Positions 17,459 to 26,854 of a stretch of 64,000 nt of DNA are shown here, piece after piece. Location of the stretch: positions 130,375-194,374 of the forward strand of contig JAEWYS010000005.1 in assembly GCA_023458555.1 (NCBI GenBank), written 5' to 3'. A program made the translations under genes and the position numbers. Source of the DNA: Bacteroidota bacterium. Its GTDB lineage: Bacteria > Bacteroidota > Bacteroidia > Cytophagales > Cytophagaceae. Under the pieces are notes generated by a model. That model saw only the letters and a program-made list of their open reading frames with translations, was not told where the DNA came from and did not search any database. Position 1 is the first letter of the stretch. Every line of letters starts with the position of its first letter.

Positions 17459-19216
17459 ATGAAAGCATTCTTAAAGTATGTTTTTGCCACCTTTTTGGGG
17501 CTGTTTCTGTTTTTTCTTTTTTTTACGGGTATCCTTATACTGCTTGTATCAAGATCTGTACCTGAGGTTGAAGTTAAGAGGAATTCCGTACTGGTCCTTC
17601 GTCTTGATAAAAGGATTATTGAGCGTGAAACGGGCGATCTGCTGACTCAGCTGAGTCGTTCACTGAAGAGCGGAGAACCGGGGACAATAGGGTTGCTGGA
17701 ACTGCGTCAGGCTATTCAGGCTGCAGCTAAAAGTGACAAGATTAAAGGTATATTTCTGAATGTAACGAATCTTGATGCAGGAACGGCTACTCTGGAAGAA
17801 CTTCGTGGTGAACTGCTCCGCTTTAAGAAAAGCGGCAAGTTTGTGGTGGCCTATGCAGAGATGTACTCTGAATTAGGTTACTATCTGGCATCTGTGGCTG
17901 ATAAGATTTATTTGCCGCCTTCCGGAATTCTGGAGTTTAACGGTATTCATACGGAGCTGATATTTTTCAAGCGTTTGCTGGACAAGCTGCAAATAGAGCC
18001 GGAAGTGTTTAAGGTAGGGCAATACAAAAGTGCGGTAGAGCCTTTTATAGCTGATGGAATGAGTGATGCAAACAGACGTCAGATCAGTACGCTGCTGAAC
18101 TCGGTATATGACCATATGCTGGCAGAAATCGGAGAGGCCAGAGGAATTGCTTCATCACGTTTGCATGAAATTGCTGATGAGATGCTTGTGCGTAATCCGG
18201 AAGATGCTCTTTCGTACAGCCTGATTACTGATATAGGGTATAAGGATGAAGCTGAATCTTTTATGAAGGAGCAGATAGGGCTCGGTGCGGAAGAAACGAT
18301 AAGCTATACTGATTATTGGTCCATGCTGGATTTATCGGATGCTTATAGCGGGTTAGACAAGGATAAGGTGGCGGTGATATATGCCGTCGGAGATATTCAG
18401 GATGGTAAAGGGGATGACAGGACAATTGGTTCAGAGACCATGATGGACGAGTTAAAAAAAGCAAGAGAAGACTCCTCGATTAAAGCAATCGTATTACGAA
18501 TCAATTCACCGGGGGGAAGCGCTCTGGCATCGGATGTAATCTGGCGGGAGGTTGCTCTTACAAGGAAAGTCAAGCCAGTGATTGCTTCCATGGGGGATGT
18601 TGCCGCATCCGGGGGCTACTATATTGCAGCCGGTTGCGATTCCATTGTGGCAGAGGCCACAACAATCACAGGATCGATAGGAGTGTTTGGTGTGCTGTTT
18701 AATGGTAAAGATTTTCTTAATGATAAGCTATACATCTCCACGGATCGTGAAAAGACTGGTAAATATGCGGATATCGGATCATTTACAAGGCCATTGAACA
18801 GTCAGGAGAGAGTAATTATTCAGAAAGAAGTGGAAGATATTTATACTAAATTTCTGACCGTGGTTGCCGAAGGGCGTAATATGGATACTGCCTATGTGAA
18901 TACGATTGCACAAGGCAGAGTCTGGTCTGGCAGCGATGCGGAAACCAAAAAGCTGGTGGATAAGCAGGCCGGCCTGGATACAGCGGTAGAAATAGCTGCC
19001 GGAATGGCGGGTGTTGAAAGCTATCAGCTGGTTCATCTGCCTGAGCGTCCCAATCTGTATTTGAGACAGCTTTTTGCCGAAACTCAGGGAAAGATTGCAA
19101 CCCGAATGCTGGAGAAAGAATTCGGAGAGTGGTATCCCTGGATAAAAGCGGCGAAAGAGGTGCAGAAGATGAATGGAGTTCAGGCAAGACTACCTGTTGA
19201 TATCCAGATAAAATAA
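17459..19216 (+). CDS. sppA: signal peptide peptidase SppA, 67K type
   Basis: This 585-residue membrane-anchored serine protease has an N-terminal transmembrane helix (residues about 8-31) and two tandem crotonase/ClpP-like halves. The catalytic Lys/Ser pair fits the family: K190 in VGQYKSAVEPF and S384 in DVAASGGYYIAAG, preceded by INSPGGSALAS. It degrades released signal peptides at the periplasmic face of the inner membrane. Length equals the long SppA form. It is divergently placed to folK. Confidence 0.95.
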   Translation: MKAFLKYVFATFLGLFLFFLFFTGILILLVSRSVPEVEVKRNSVLVLRLDKRIIERETGDLLTQLSRSLKSGEPGTIGLLELRQAIQAAAKSDKIKGIFLNVTNLDAGTATLEELRGELLRFKKSGKFVVAYAEMYSELGYYLASVADKIYLPPSGILEFNGIHTELIFFKRLLDKLQIEPEVFKVGQYKSAVEPFIADGMSDANRRQISTLLNSVYDHMLAEIGEARGIASSRLHEIADEMLVRNPEDALSYSLITDIGYKDEAESFMKEQIGLGAEETISYTDYWSMLDLSDAYSGLDKDKVAVIYAVGDIQDGKGDDRTIGSETMMDELKKAREDSSIKAIVLRINSPGGSALASDVIWREVALTRKVKPVIASMGDVAASGGYYIAAGCDSIVAEATTITGSIGVFGVLFNGKDFLNDKLYISTDREKTGKYADIGSFTRPLNSQERVIIQKEVEDIYTKFLTVVAEGRNMDTAYVNTIAQGRVWSGSDAETKKLVDKQAGLDTAVEIAAGMAGVESYQLVHLPERPNLYLRQLFAETQGKIATRMLEKEFGEWYPWIKAAKEVQKMNGVQARLPVDIQIK

Positions 19217-19237
19217 TCTATTGCAACGATAATGCGG

Positions 19238-19279
19238 GTAATTAAGTTCAGAAAAAAAATCTTTTCCGGGCTTAATTAC
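19238..19279. promoter_or_regulatory. inverted repeat in the bioB promoter region
   Basis: GTAATTAAG (19238-19246) and CTTAATTAC (19271-19279) are exact 9-bp reverse complements separated by 24 bases. The right arm ends one base before the -7 element of bioB, so it overlaps the expected promoter spacer. It might be a biotin-responsive or other operator. The arms do not clearly match the BirA consensus I know, so the factor is not named. Confidence 0.35.
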
Positions 19280-19280
19280 T

Positions 19281-19288
19281 TATTTTTG
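19281..19288 (+). promoter_or_regulatory. -7 promoter element of bioB
   Basis: TATTTTTG fits TAnnTTTG and lies 20 bases before the bioB ATG. Confidence 0.5.
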
Positions 19289-19308
19289 CATAAACCTATT
19301 CCCATCAT

Positions 19309-20319
19309 ATGTCAGAAATAAGAAACAACTGGACAAGAGAAGAAATAGCGGAGATCTTTAATGCTCCTATTATGGACCTGATATACAGGGCAGCTACCGT
19401 GCATCGGACTTATCATGATCCTCAGGAAGTTCAGGTTTGTACGCTTTTGTCTGTCAAAACAGGAGGTTGTCCGGAAGACTGTTCCTATTGTCCGCAGGCT
19501 GCCAGATACCATACCAATGTAAAAACGCATAAGCTGATGGAGGTCGATGAAGTTATAAATGCAGCTTTGGTAGCTAAAGAATCAGGAAGTACCCGTTTCT
19601 GTATGGGAGCAGCCTGGAGAGAGGTAAGAGATAATCGGGATTTTGATAAGGTTCTGGATATGGTAAAAGGTGTAAGTACTATGGGTATGGAAGTATGCTG
19701 TACGCTTGGAATGCTTACGGATGAACAGGCCCGAAAGCTGAAAGATGCCGGTCTGTATGCGTACAACCACAATCTGGATACCAGTGAAGAACATTACGAT
19801 AAGATCATTAGTACCCGTACGTATGATGATCGTCTGGAAACTCTGGAGAATGTACGTAATAATAAGATATCCGTATGTTCCGGAGGTATCATAGGAATGG
19901 GAGAATCAGAAGGAGATCGTATCGGAATGCTTCATACCCTTGTTAATCTGCCGGAGCATCCTGAATCAGTACCTGTGAATGCGCTGGTTCCGGTAGAAGG
20001 AACTCCTCTGGAGGATCAGCCTCGTGTACCGGTCTGGGATATGATCCGGATGATTGCTGCAGCCCGTATCATTATGCCTAAATCTATGGTAAGACTTTCT
20101 GCCGGTCGTGTTACTATGTCCTATGAAGAGCAGGCTTTGTGCTTTCTTGCCGGAGCAAATTCTATTTTTGCCGGAGATAAGCTGTTGACAACTCCCAATC
20201 CGGAAGTGGACCGTGACAAAGAAATGTTTCAAATACTGAATCTGAAACCCCGCAAATCTTTTAAGGACGGAGAAGCGCCCGTTAAGTTTGAGCAGATTCC
20301 CCAGCATATAGTCAATTAA
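19309..20319 (+). CDS. bioB: biotin synthase BioB
   Basis: This 336-residue radical-SAM enzyme has the cluster motif CPEDCSYC at C54/C58/C61, followed by QAARYHT. Other family marks are RFCMGAAWR, YNHNLDTS, CSGGIIGMGE and RLSAGR, which carries the Arg of the [2Fe-2S] site. It inserts sulfur into dethiobiotin, the last step of biotin synthesis. It is separated from bioF-bioD-bioA by two genes and its own terminator, so it forms a distinct unit. Confidence 0.97.
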   Translation: MSEIRNNWTREEIAEIFNAPIMDLIYRAATVHRTYHDPQEVQVCTLLSVKTGGCPEDCSYCPQAARYHTNVKTHKLMEVDEVINAALVAKESGSTRFCMGAAWREVRDNRDFDKVLDMVKGVSTMGMEVCCTLGMLTDEQARKLKDAGLYAYNHNLDTSEEHYDKIISTRTYDDRLETLENVRNNKISVCSGGIIGMGESEGDRIGMLHTLVNLPEHPESVPVNALVPVEGTPLEDQPRVPVWDMIRMIAAARIIMPKSMVRLSAGRVTMSYEEQALCFLAGANSIFAGDKLLTTPNPEVDRDKEMFQILNLKPRKSFKDGEAPVKFEQIPQHIVN

Positions 20320-20341
20320 TAAGTCCTGGATCTTATATTAG

Positions 20342-20370
20342 AAGGCTGCTGACTAGGCAGCCTTTTTGTT
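20342..20370 (+). terminator. terminator of bioB
   Basis: The perfect 8-bp stem AAGGCTGC (20342-20349) with GCAGCCTT (20357-20364) is followed by TTTGTTTTT, 22 bases after the bioB stop. Confidence 0.85.
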
Positions 20371-20482
20371 TTTAAAGGAATTTTATCTCCGTCATCTTTG
20401 GCAATAATGTTTCCATATCTTTTGTATTAAAACCTTACAGAATAATCCGTAGTTAAGTAAAGAGAAGAGGAATGAAAAGATT

Positions 20483-21130
20483 ATGGCAGAGATACGATTG
20501 AAAAAGCGGAAGAAGCCTCTCTGGCCCTGGGCGGTTGGTTTGATAATATTTTTGACGCTTGGCTGGGGAATTCTTGAATCATTAAGGCACCGGGATCGCA
20601 GCAATAATAGCGGAATCAGTCTTGATCATAACATAGACCGGTCAAAAGAATCAAAAGAATTTGCTTTTGATTCGGAAGAGGCTGAGCGAAACCGTAACGA
20701 GCGCGATGTAAAAGAATTTGTCCGGTTTTCGAAGAATACCGATGCTTACGGATCCGGTAATATATATGAAGCAGAGGGACTTCAGAAGCTGGCATCAGCG
20801 CTTGAAGCTCTTTCGCTTGAGACCGGAGTTAAAAACAGCGATGTCGGGAGAAAGCTTTCTGCACTTAAAAGCCGGTCGGACTTTATGCTTATGCATGGAA
20901 ATGAACATGGAGATTCAGCCCGTGTTGCCATGACAGAAGCAGTAGACGTTTTTAAAATTATACAGCAGGAAGTGGATCCGGGTAGCAGTGAAATAATACA
21001 AACGCTGGATGAATCCATAAAAAAATATAACCCTTCTGAATCGGAAGATATACATAAAAGGCAGATGGAGGATTTCTTTGAGAAGTCCGCTATGGCAGTT
21101 GATATTTTGTGGAATAAGAAACGAGAATAA
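20483..21130 (+). CDS. membrane-anchored protein of unknown function
   Basis: I do not recognise this 215-residue protein. A basic N-terminus (KKRKK) is followed by one transmembrane helix (residues about 14-30), then a charged, Ser-rich linker and a predicted helical domain from about residue 60. The domain has DVKEFVRFSKNT and repeated amphipathic helices (LQKLASALEAL, ARVAMTEAVDVFKIIQ). The orientation suggests a periplasmic helical domain. The next gene is a PRC-barrel protein 24 bases downstream, and the two probably form a small operon inserted between bioB and bioF. Confidence 0.65.
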   Translation: MAEIRLKKRKKPLWPWAVGLIIFLTLGWGILESLRHRDRSNNSGISLDHNIDRSKESKEFAFDSEEAERNRNERDVKEFVRFSKNTDAYGSGNIYEAEGLQKLASALEALSLETGVKNSDVGRKLSALKSRSDFMLMHGNEHGDSARVAMTEAVDVFKIIQQEVDPGSSEIIQTLDESIKKYNPSESEDIHKRQMEDFFEKSAMAVDILWNKKRE

Positions 21131-21154
21131 ACAGGTGGTTGGGAGAGGAGAATT

Positions 21155-21610
21155 ATGGCACAGAAAAATAGAAATCTGGAGAAGCAGAGCAGACGGTCTG
21201 CTACGGTAGAGGATAATTATCCGGATGTACGGGATTATGTACTGCTGGATGAAAATGAGAAGATTGTAGGGCAGGTGATTGATATGATTATTGATCTGGA
21301 TAAAGATCTGGTAAGATATCTGCATGTGTATATCGATCCTGAACGCTCCATGGCGGACAGATTTCGGAATCTGCTTATTCCGACCGGGTTTTTCCGGGCA
21401 GATTTACAAAACAGGGAAGTATACCTGTATGGTATCAGTCTTGAACAGGTATTGCATTTGCCTGATTACGACGGAGGTACGGTAAGTCCAGGGCTGGAAA
21501 ATGAGATAGCAGCATTGTTGACTCCGGAAACGGGTAAGATTGCCCGAAATCCGGACGATTTTTATAATTATGATCACTTTACTCCGATTTATATCAATGA
21601 ATTAGAGTAA
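21155..21610 (+). CDS. PRC-barrel domain protein
   Basis: The 151-residue protein has a PRC-barrel-like core: VRDYVLLDENEKIVGQVIDMIID, then RYLHVYID and RNLLIPTGFFRAD. This beta-barrel occurs in RimM, in the photosynthetic reaction centre H subunit, and in many small stress proteins of unknown role. The rest of the chain is acidic and the charged N-terminus (KNRNLEKQSRRS) looks disordered. Together with the preceding membrane protein it may serve in envelope or stress adaptation; that is inference from neighbourhood only. Confidence 0.75.
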   Translation: MAQKNRNLEKQSRRSATVEDNYPDVRDYVLLDENEKIVGQVIDMIIDLDKDLVRYLHVYIDPERSMADRFRNLLIPTGFFRADLQNREVYLYGISLEQVLHLPDYDGGTVSPGLENEIAALLTPETGKIARNPDDFYNYDHFTPIYINELE

Positions 21611-21617
21611 GGTATGA

Positions 21618-21647
21618 GAAGAAGAGTATTGAAAAATACTCTTCTTC
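21618..21647 (+). terminator. strong hairpin after the PRC-barrel gene
   Basis: A perfect 13-bp stem (21618-21630 with 21635-21647, GAAA loop) starts 7 bases after the stop codon. It has no clear T-run, so it may act as an mRNA 3' stabiliser or a weak terminator. Confidence 0.65.
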
Positions 21648-21701
21648 CTGAATACTGATTTTGCAGAAGCCGGTATTTATTGGTACCGAGTATCTTTTTT
21701 G

Positions 21702-21709
21702 TAATTTTG
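21702..21709 (+). promoter_or_regulatory. -7 promoter element of bioFDA
   Basis: TAATTTTG matches TAnnTTTG and ends 6 bases before the bioF ATG, implying a nearly leaderless transcript. It supports the ATG at 21716 as the start. Confidence 0.5.
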
Positions 21710-21715
21710 CACCGA

Positions 21716-22837
21716 ATGGACAAGATGCGTGCAAAATTAGCGGAAAGAGCAGCACAGGGAAACCTGCGCAATCTGGTCAGAAACCAGGGCAGAATCGATT
21801 TTTTTTCGAATGACTATCTCGGCCTTGCCCGTAATGCAGCACTTTCCAGGTGTATCAGCGAGTCATACGCAGCCCTTGATGGTAAAATCAACGGATCAGC
21901 AGGAAGCAGGCTTTTAGCCGGTCATAATGTGCTTTTTGAAGAGCTGGAAATATTTCTGGCTGATCTTTTTCTTGCAGAAAAAGCATTGATCTTTAATTCC
22001 GGTTATAATGCCAATCAGGCGATATTGTCATGTGTACCGCAGCGCGGAGACACTATTCTATACGATGAGCTTATTCATGCCAGTCTGATCGACGGAGCCC
22101 GGTTGAGCTTTGCACGACGTCACTCTTTTGTCCACAATGATCCGGACGATCTCAGACGATTGCTTGAAAAAAGCGAAGGCGATGTTTATGTAGTGATAGA
22201 ATCGGTGTACTCTATGGACGGAGACTGCGCTCCGTTGCGCGAGATGATTGAATTATGTGAGGCTTTCGGAGCGAATCTGATCGTTGATGAAGCACATAGC
22301 ACCGGAGTCTACGGAAACAAAGGTAATGGGATGATTTGTATGCTTGGGCTGCAGGATCGGGTATTTGCAAGGGTTATGACCTTTGGCAAGGCGATGGGGG
22401 TTCATGGTGCCTGTATTTGTGGCAGTAACGTGCTTATTGATTATCTTATTAATTTTGCCAGGTCATTTATTTATACAACAGCATTGCCAGCGCATAGTCT
22501 TGTTTCTATTGATCAGTCCTTCCGGTTTCTGGCAAAACACGAAATCCTGCAGAGTCAGTTACGGGAAAAAATACATGTTTTTCTGACGCTTGCAAAGGAA
22601 CAGGGCATAAGCTCTGTATTAATTCCTTCCCAAAGCTCTGTACAAATGCTCAAAGTACCCGGAAATTCCAATGCGAAAAAGCTGGCTGTTCATTTAATGG
22701 ATTCTGGATTTGATGTACGGGCTATACTCTCTCCGACAGTAAAAGAAGGGGAGGAACGTCTCAGAATCTGCATACATAGTTTTAACGAATCGGAGGATAT
22801 ATACCATCTGGTAAAAGAAACAGCCTCTGTTATCTAA
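21716..22837 (+). CDS. bioF: 8-amino-7-oxononanoate synthase BioF
   Basis: This 373-residue PLP enzyme is of the alpha-oxoamine synthase family. Visible marks are FFSNDYLGLA near the N-terminus, GSAGSRLLAGH, IVDEAHSTGVYG, and the PLP lysine K225 in TFGKAMGVHG. It condenses pimeloyl-ACP (or -CoA) with alanine to form the biotin precursor KAPA. I choose the ATG at 21716; an upstream TTG at 21680 would add residues with no family support. It is first in the bioF-bioD-bioA operon. Confidence 0.93.
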   Translation: MDKMRAKLAERAAQGNLRNLVRNQGRIDFFSNDYLGLARNAALSRCISESYAALDGKINGSAGSRLLAGHNVLFEELEIFLADLFLAEKALIFNSGYNANQAILSCVPQRGDTILYDELIHASLIDGARLSFARRHSFVHNDPDDLRRLLEKSEGDVYVVIESVYSMDGDCAPLREMIELCEAFGANLIVDEAHSTGVYGNKGNGMICMLGLQDRVFARVMTFGKAMGVHGACICGSNVLIDYLINFARSFIYTTALPAHSLVSIDQSFRFLAKHEILQSQLREKIHVFLTLAKEQGISSVLIPSQSSVQMLKVPGNSNAKKLAVHLMDSGFDVRAILSPTVKEGEERLRICIHSFNESEDIYHLVKETASVI

Positions 22838-22852
22838 ATAGGAATAACTGAT

Positions 22853-23464
22853 ATGAACTATTTTGTGACCGGAATTAATACAGGCAGCGGTAAAACAATG
22901 GTAAGCGCTGTCTTGTGCCAGGCTTTACAGGCTGATTACTGGAAACCTGTTCAGTGTGGAATTGATGAAAGGGATCTTGATCAGGTGAAGAGTCTTGTAA
23001 ACAATGGGCATACGCTTTTCTTTGATGAGGCATATTGTCTGACGGAGCCGGCTTCCCCTCATCAGGCAGCGTCTATGGAAAACACGAGGATCACTCTGAG
23101 TGCTATCGAGCTGCCGGATAATGGAGGCAATGATCTGATTATTGAAGGTGCCGGAGGAGTTCTGGTTCCTCTGAATGATGAAGAAGTGATTATTGATATT
23201 GCTGCCAGATTCGGAGCTGAGGTTATACTGGTCGCCGATCTGTATCTGGGTAGTATAAACCATACGCTGCTTACTGTAAATGAATTGAGGGCAAGAGGAC
23301 TGGTAATTAAAGGAATTGTCTTTAACGGGCCGGATAACAGCTATTCCCGCGAAATTATCCGTAAGAAAACAGGATTAAAAACATTGCTTCATTTAAAACC
23401 GGAGCCGGATATTAACGAAGCTGTCATTACTAAGTATGCCATTGAACTCTTCAACAACTGGTGA
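22853..23464 (+). CDS. bioD: ATP-dependent dethiobiotin synthetase BioD
   Basis: The 203-residue protein has the P-loop TGINTGSGKT at residues 6-15, KPVQCGI, the EGAGGVLVPL motif and VFNGP. It closes the ureido ring of dethiobiotin using CO2 and ATP. Its stop overlaps the bioA start by 29 bases, and it lies 15 bases after bioF, so the three genes are co-transcribed and partly coupled. Confidence 0.94.
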   Translation: MNYFVTGINTGSGKTMVSAVLCQALQADYWKPVQCGIDERDLDQVKSLVNNGHTLFFDEAYCLTEPASPHQAASMENTRITLSAIELPDNGGNDLIIEGAGGVLVPLNDEEVIIDIAARFGAEVILVADLYLGSINHTLLTVNELRARGLVIKGIVFNGPDNSYSREIIRKKTGLKTLLHLKPEPDINEAVITKYAIELFNNW

Positions 23465-24731
23465 CCAAAACCTTGCTGCCCGGGACCGGGAGGTCGTCTG
23501 GCATCCTTTTACTTCGCTAAATGCTTCTCCTGCCATACCTGTGGTAAAAGCAGAAGGAGTCTGGCTGCATACCGATGACGGAAGAAAAATTCTGGATGCG
23601 GTTTCTTCCTGGTGGGTTAATCTCTTCGGGCACGGGCATCCGGCGGTTGCTGATGCGATAAGCCGGCAGGCGAGACAGCTGGAACATGTTATTTTTGCCG
23701 GATTTACACATGAGCCGGCCGTAGCACTGGCGGAGAAAGTATTGAAAATGGCCGGCAATGATTTCCGGAAGGTGTTTTTTTCGGATAATGGAAGTACGGC
23801 TGTTGAAGTGGCGATTAAGCTTGCAATTCAATACTGGTATAATAAAGGTGAGACCAGGCCGCGGATTATTGCACTGGAGGGAGCTTATCATGGTGATACG
23901 TTCGGCGCTATGTCAGCCGCCCAGCGCAATTTGTTTAACCGGCCTTTTCAACCCTATTTATTTGAAGTCGACTTTGTGCCGTTTCCGGAAGCCGGCAGAG
24001 AAGACGAGTGTATTGCGGCATTTGAAAAATATTGCCGGAGCGGTCTTGCCGGAGCCTTTATATATGAGCCTCTGGTACAGGGAACATCCGGTATGCGCAT
24101 GTATTCTCCTGAAGTTTTGCAAAACATGCTGCAGGTAGCTGACGAATACGGTGTGCTTTGTATCGCGGATGAGGTGTTTACCTGTATGGGAAGAACCGGA
24201 AAGAATCTGGCGTCTCACTATATGGAGCTGCAACCTGATATTTTATGCATGTCAAAAGGTATTACCGGCGGCTTTCTTCCTTTGGGGCTTACTATTTCCA
24301 GTGACTGCATAGTTAAGGCTTTTCAGGCTGATGATAAAACAAAAACGTTTTATCACGGGCATTCCTATACAGCCAATCCGATTGCCTGTGCGGCAGCAAA
24401 TACCAGTGTTGATTTGCTTCTGCATGATGAAATGCAGGGAAATATAGCCCGTATCGCCGGAAAGCATAGTGATTTTGTACGGAAAATCCGGAATACAGCC
24501 GGTATCGTCAGAGCTGATACGCTCGGAACAATCCTGGCTATCGAACTGAAGGTGGAAAATCCCGGCTATCATGCATCCATTAAGGACTTCCTGTATAATT
24601 ATTTTTTGGAGAGTCACATGCTAATGCGTCCCTTGGGTAATATTATTTATGTAGTTCCGCCATATGTGATCAGCAATGAGGAGCTTGATTTGATTTATGA
24701 TCGTATTCAAAGCCTGCTCCGCATTTTATAA
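23436..24731 (+). CDS. bioA: adenosylmethionine--8-amino-7-oxononanoate aminotransferase BioA
   Basis: This 431-residue class III aminotransferase has VWHPFTSL near the start, SWWVNLFGHGHP, FFSDNGSTAVEVA, EGAYHGDTFGAMS, IADEVFTCMGRTG and the PLP lysine K274 in MSKGITGGFLPLG. The later HGHSYTANPIACAAA is specific to BioA-like enzymes. It uses S-adenosylmethionine as amino donor to make DAPA. The start overlaps bioD; an internal start would remove conserved residues. It ends the bioFDA operon. Confidence 0.95.
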   Translation: MPLNSSTTGDQNLAARDREVVWHPFTSLNASPAIPVVKAEGVWLHTDDGRKILDAVSSWWVNLFGHGHPAVADAISRQARQLEHVIFAGFTHEPAVALAEKVLKMAGNDFRKVFFSDNGSTAVEVAIKLAIQYWYNKGETRPRIIALEGAYHGDTFGAMSAAQRNLFNRPFQPYLFEVDFVPFPEAGREDECIAAFEKYCRSGLAGAFIYEPLVQGTSGMRMYSPEVLQNMLQVADEYGVLCIADEVFTCMGRTGKNLASHYMELQPDILCMSKGITGGFLPLGLTISSDCIVKAFQADDKTKTFYHGHSYTANPIACAAANTSVDLLLHDEMQGNIARIAGKHSDFVRKIRNTAGIVRADTLGTILAIELKVENPGYHASIKDFLYNYFLESHMLMRPLGNIIYVVPPYVISNEELDLIYDRIQSLLRIL

Positions 24732-24816
24732 ATCAAGTATATCTTTTAACTTTAAGCCCTCAATTATGACTATTCGGAATAAATGAGGATTCTGTCTGAT
24801 TGTTATTTATGATATT

Positions 24817-26385
24817 ATGAAAAGCTATATCGTTTTTTTCCTGATTGGATTTTTGGGATGGACAATGCCGGGCATGGGGCAGCGCCTGGCTGCAACAGTG
24901 TCTTATTCGGGAAGCGCTCCCTTTCTGGAGCCTGATCCTGCCAAGCTGATTGTAAAATTATCCGAACAGGAATTTGTTGCTCTGGCCAAAGTAAAAGGCG
25001 GACTAAACAGTGCTTCCGAGTTTCTTCTGGAAAAGTATGACTTGTCACTAAAGATCAGTTATTCCACTATTGTTTCTCTGGCTATTGACGAAGATATCAT
25101 CCGTTTTTTTTATAATGGAGATCAGTTGGTATTGCTTACCAACGTGCACGATCTGGGAAGGAAAAAGGCCCAGCTGAAAGCATACTTCTTTGATGTGGCT
25201 ACCGGTGAAAAAAAAGAGGAAAAAACGCTTATAGATGCAACAGTGACTGACTGGGTATCCGATCGGTATAAAGGTGCAGTAAAGGAGTCATTCCGGAATA
25301 ATATCTATTCCTATCTCAATCAGAACTTTATTATTCCTGTGCAGTATCAGTTTTGTGTATCCTTTTCTCCTGATAACAATAAGATACTGGTCTATATTTA
25401 TGATTACGGACAAAAGACGCTGGCAGTAAATGCAATACTTTTTGACAACAGGATGCAGCAACTGCATGAAGCCAGGGTGCCAATCGATAATAATTTTATT
25501 AACTACGGGCTTTATCCCAATAACCGGGGTGATTTCTACATACTGAATGTTGATCGTCTGGGGCGGCTGGTACTGGTACAGTATAATATTGCCGATGGCA
25601 CAAACAAGTTTCTGGATCTGCAATATTCGAGCTCTGTAAGAGAAGGATTGGTATTGCGACAGCTGAATGATGATATCTGCTATGTAGCCAATATCAATGT
25701 TAAGAACGGAGTCATGCTTGGAGTAATGTACACCAAGTTTAATTTTCAGGATAACCTGATTGAGAAAATTAATTACTATGAATTGTCCAACGGGCTTAAA
25801 CAGACAGTAAATACAGCGCGGGCAGTCAAACAGAATGTGTCTTCGCAGGAAAACTGGAAGAATTATGAAATTACCCATTTTCTGATCAATGAATTTGAAA
25901 AAATAATACTGGTGCTGGAAAAACGGGAGCTAACCAGTGGTAATTTTTCTTATTCAGGTGCGTCCGTAAATGATATAGCTCATTGGGGGGAAAAAGCAGG
26001 AAGACTGAATACAGAAGGAATGCTGCTTTTCGCGTTTAACCGGGAAGATGCCATTATCTGGGAAAACTTTTATCTTAAATCGCAACTTGCTGACGTAAAT
26101 GTTGGTTTGCTTGGCGCTTCTGTAGAATTGGATAATACGGCCGAAGGTAAAATTCGTATGGTCTATGCCAATGCTGATGGAGCGGCAGGGGTTTTCAATG
26201 CACTAAAGTATGTGGAATGGGATGAATACAGCGGATCCCGGGTCAAAGAGCTGGATCTGGAGAATAAGGATAAGTTATCGCTTATGAGGAGTCATCTGGC
26301 CTGGTGGGATGATAAGCTCATCTTGGTGGGGAGAAAAGGAATGATCGGAAAGAAAACCGTGATGAATCTGTATGATTTGAAGTAA
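24817..26385 (+). CDS. exported protein of unknown function
   Basis: I do not recognise a named family in this 522-residue protein. It begins with a Sec signal peptide (residues 1-21, WTMPGMGQ). The rest is made of repeated beta-strand blades of about 45-60 residues with alternating hydrophobic strands (IRFFYNGDQLVLLTN, FYILNVDRLGRLVLVQYN, IRMVYANADGAAGVFNALKY, KLILVGRKGMIG). This suggests a beta-propeller or similar in the periplasm or at the surface. It stands alone after bioA with ordinary codon use. Confidence 0.65.
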   Translation: MKSYIVFFLIGFLGWTMPGMGQRLAATVSYSGSAPFLEPDPAKLIVKLSEQEFVALAKVKGGLNSASEFLLEKYDLSLKISYSTIVSLAIDEDIIRFFYNGDQLVLLTNVHDLGRKKAQLKAYFFDVATGEKKEEKTLIDATVTDWVSDRYKGAVKESFRNNIYSYLNQNFIIPVQYQFCVSFSPDNNKILVYIYDYGQKTLAVNAILFDNRMQQLHEARVPIDNNFINYGLYPNNRGDFYILNVDRLGRLVLVQYNIADGTNKFLDLQYSSSVREGLVLRQLNDDICYVANINVKNGVMLGVMYTKFNFQDNLIEKINYYELSNGLKQTVNTARAVKQNVSSQENWKNYEITHFLINEFEKIILVLEKRELTSGNFSYSGASVNDIAHWGEKAGRLNTEGMLLFAFNREDAIIWENFYLKSQLADVNVGLLGASVELDNTAEGKIRMVYANADGAAGVFNALKYVEWDEYSGSRVKELDLENKDKLSLMRSHLAWWDDKLILVGRKGMIGKKTVMNLYDLK

Positions 26386-26612
26386 TAAACTCATAGAAAC
26401 CGAGGAAGTACTGGTTCTGTCATGATGCATGGATCACTGGTCCGATCGTTGTGGAATAAAACCTGATAGAGTGTATATTTTAGCAGATGGCCGGTTAAGG
26501 GTTTTATTGAGCACCATATAAAAAACTGGTATTTTATCAGAAGGGATTCAGCGATGAGCTAACATTTGCCATGCTTTGCAGATTATTTTAATAGTTTTAA
26601 AACAATCAGATT

Positions 26613-26807
26613 ATGGCAAAATATAGCAAAAAGGCCCAGAAGAAAATTGAAGAAAAAATGGAGGAGCTGAAAGAAGGGAAGCTGAAATCCGGAGGTTCCG
26701 GAAAAACAGTTAAAAGCAAGGCACAGGCGGTGGCCATAGCCTTATCCGAGGCCAGAAAGGAAGGTGCTAAAGTGCCTGATAAAAAGAAAAAGAAATCGGA
26801 GAAGTAA
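26613..26807 (+). CDS. DUF6496 small basic protein
   Basis: The 64-residue lysine-rich protein begins MAKYSKKAQKKIEEKMEELKEGKL and has KSKAQAVAIALSEARKEGAKVP, the DUF6496 pattern found in many Bacteroidota and Proteobacteria. Function is unknown; the high charge fits a nucleic-acid-binding or stress-related protein. A 227-base gap without a gene precedes it, and a strong terminator follows immediately. Confidence 0.8.
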   Translation: MAKYSKKAQKKIEEKMEELKEGKLKSGGSGKTVKSKAQAVAIALSEARKEGAKVPDKKKKKSEK

Positions 26808-26821
26808 ACCAGCGAATAAGG

Positions 26822-26850
26822 AAGGGGATCAGCCATGATCCCCTTTTTTC
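26822..26850 (+). terminator. terminator between DUF6496 and kdsB
   Basis: The perfect 10-bp stem AAGGGGATCA (26822-26831) with TGATCCCCTT (26836-26845) is followed by TTTT on the plus strand. It may also act weakly for the convergent kdsB transcript. Confidence 0.85.
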
Positions 26851-26854
26851 GTTT

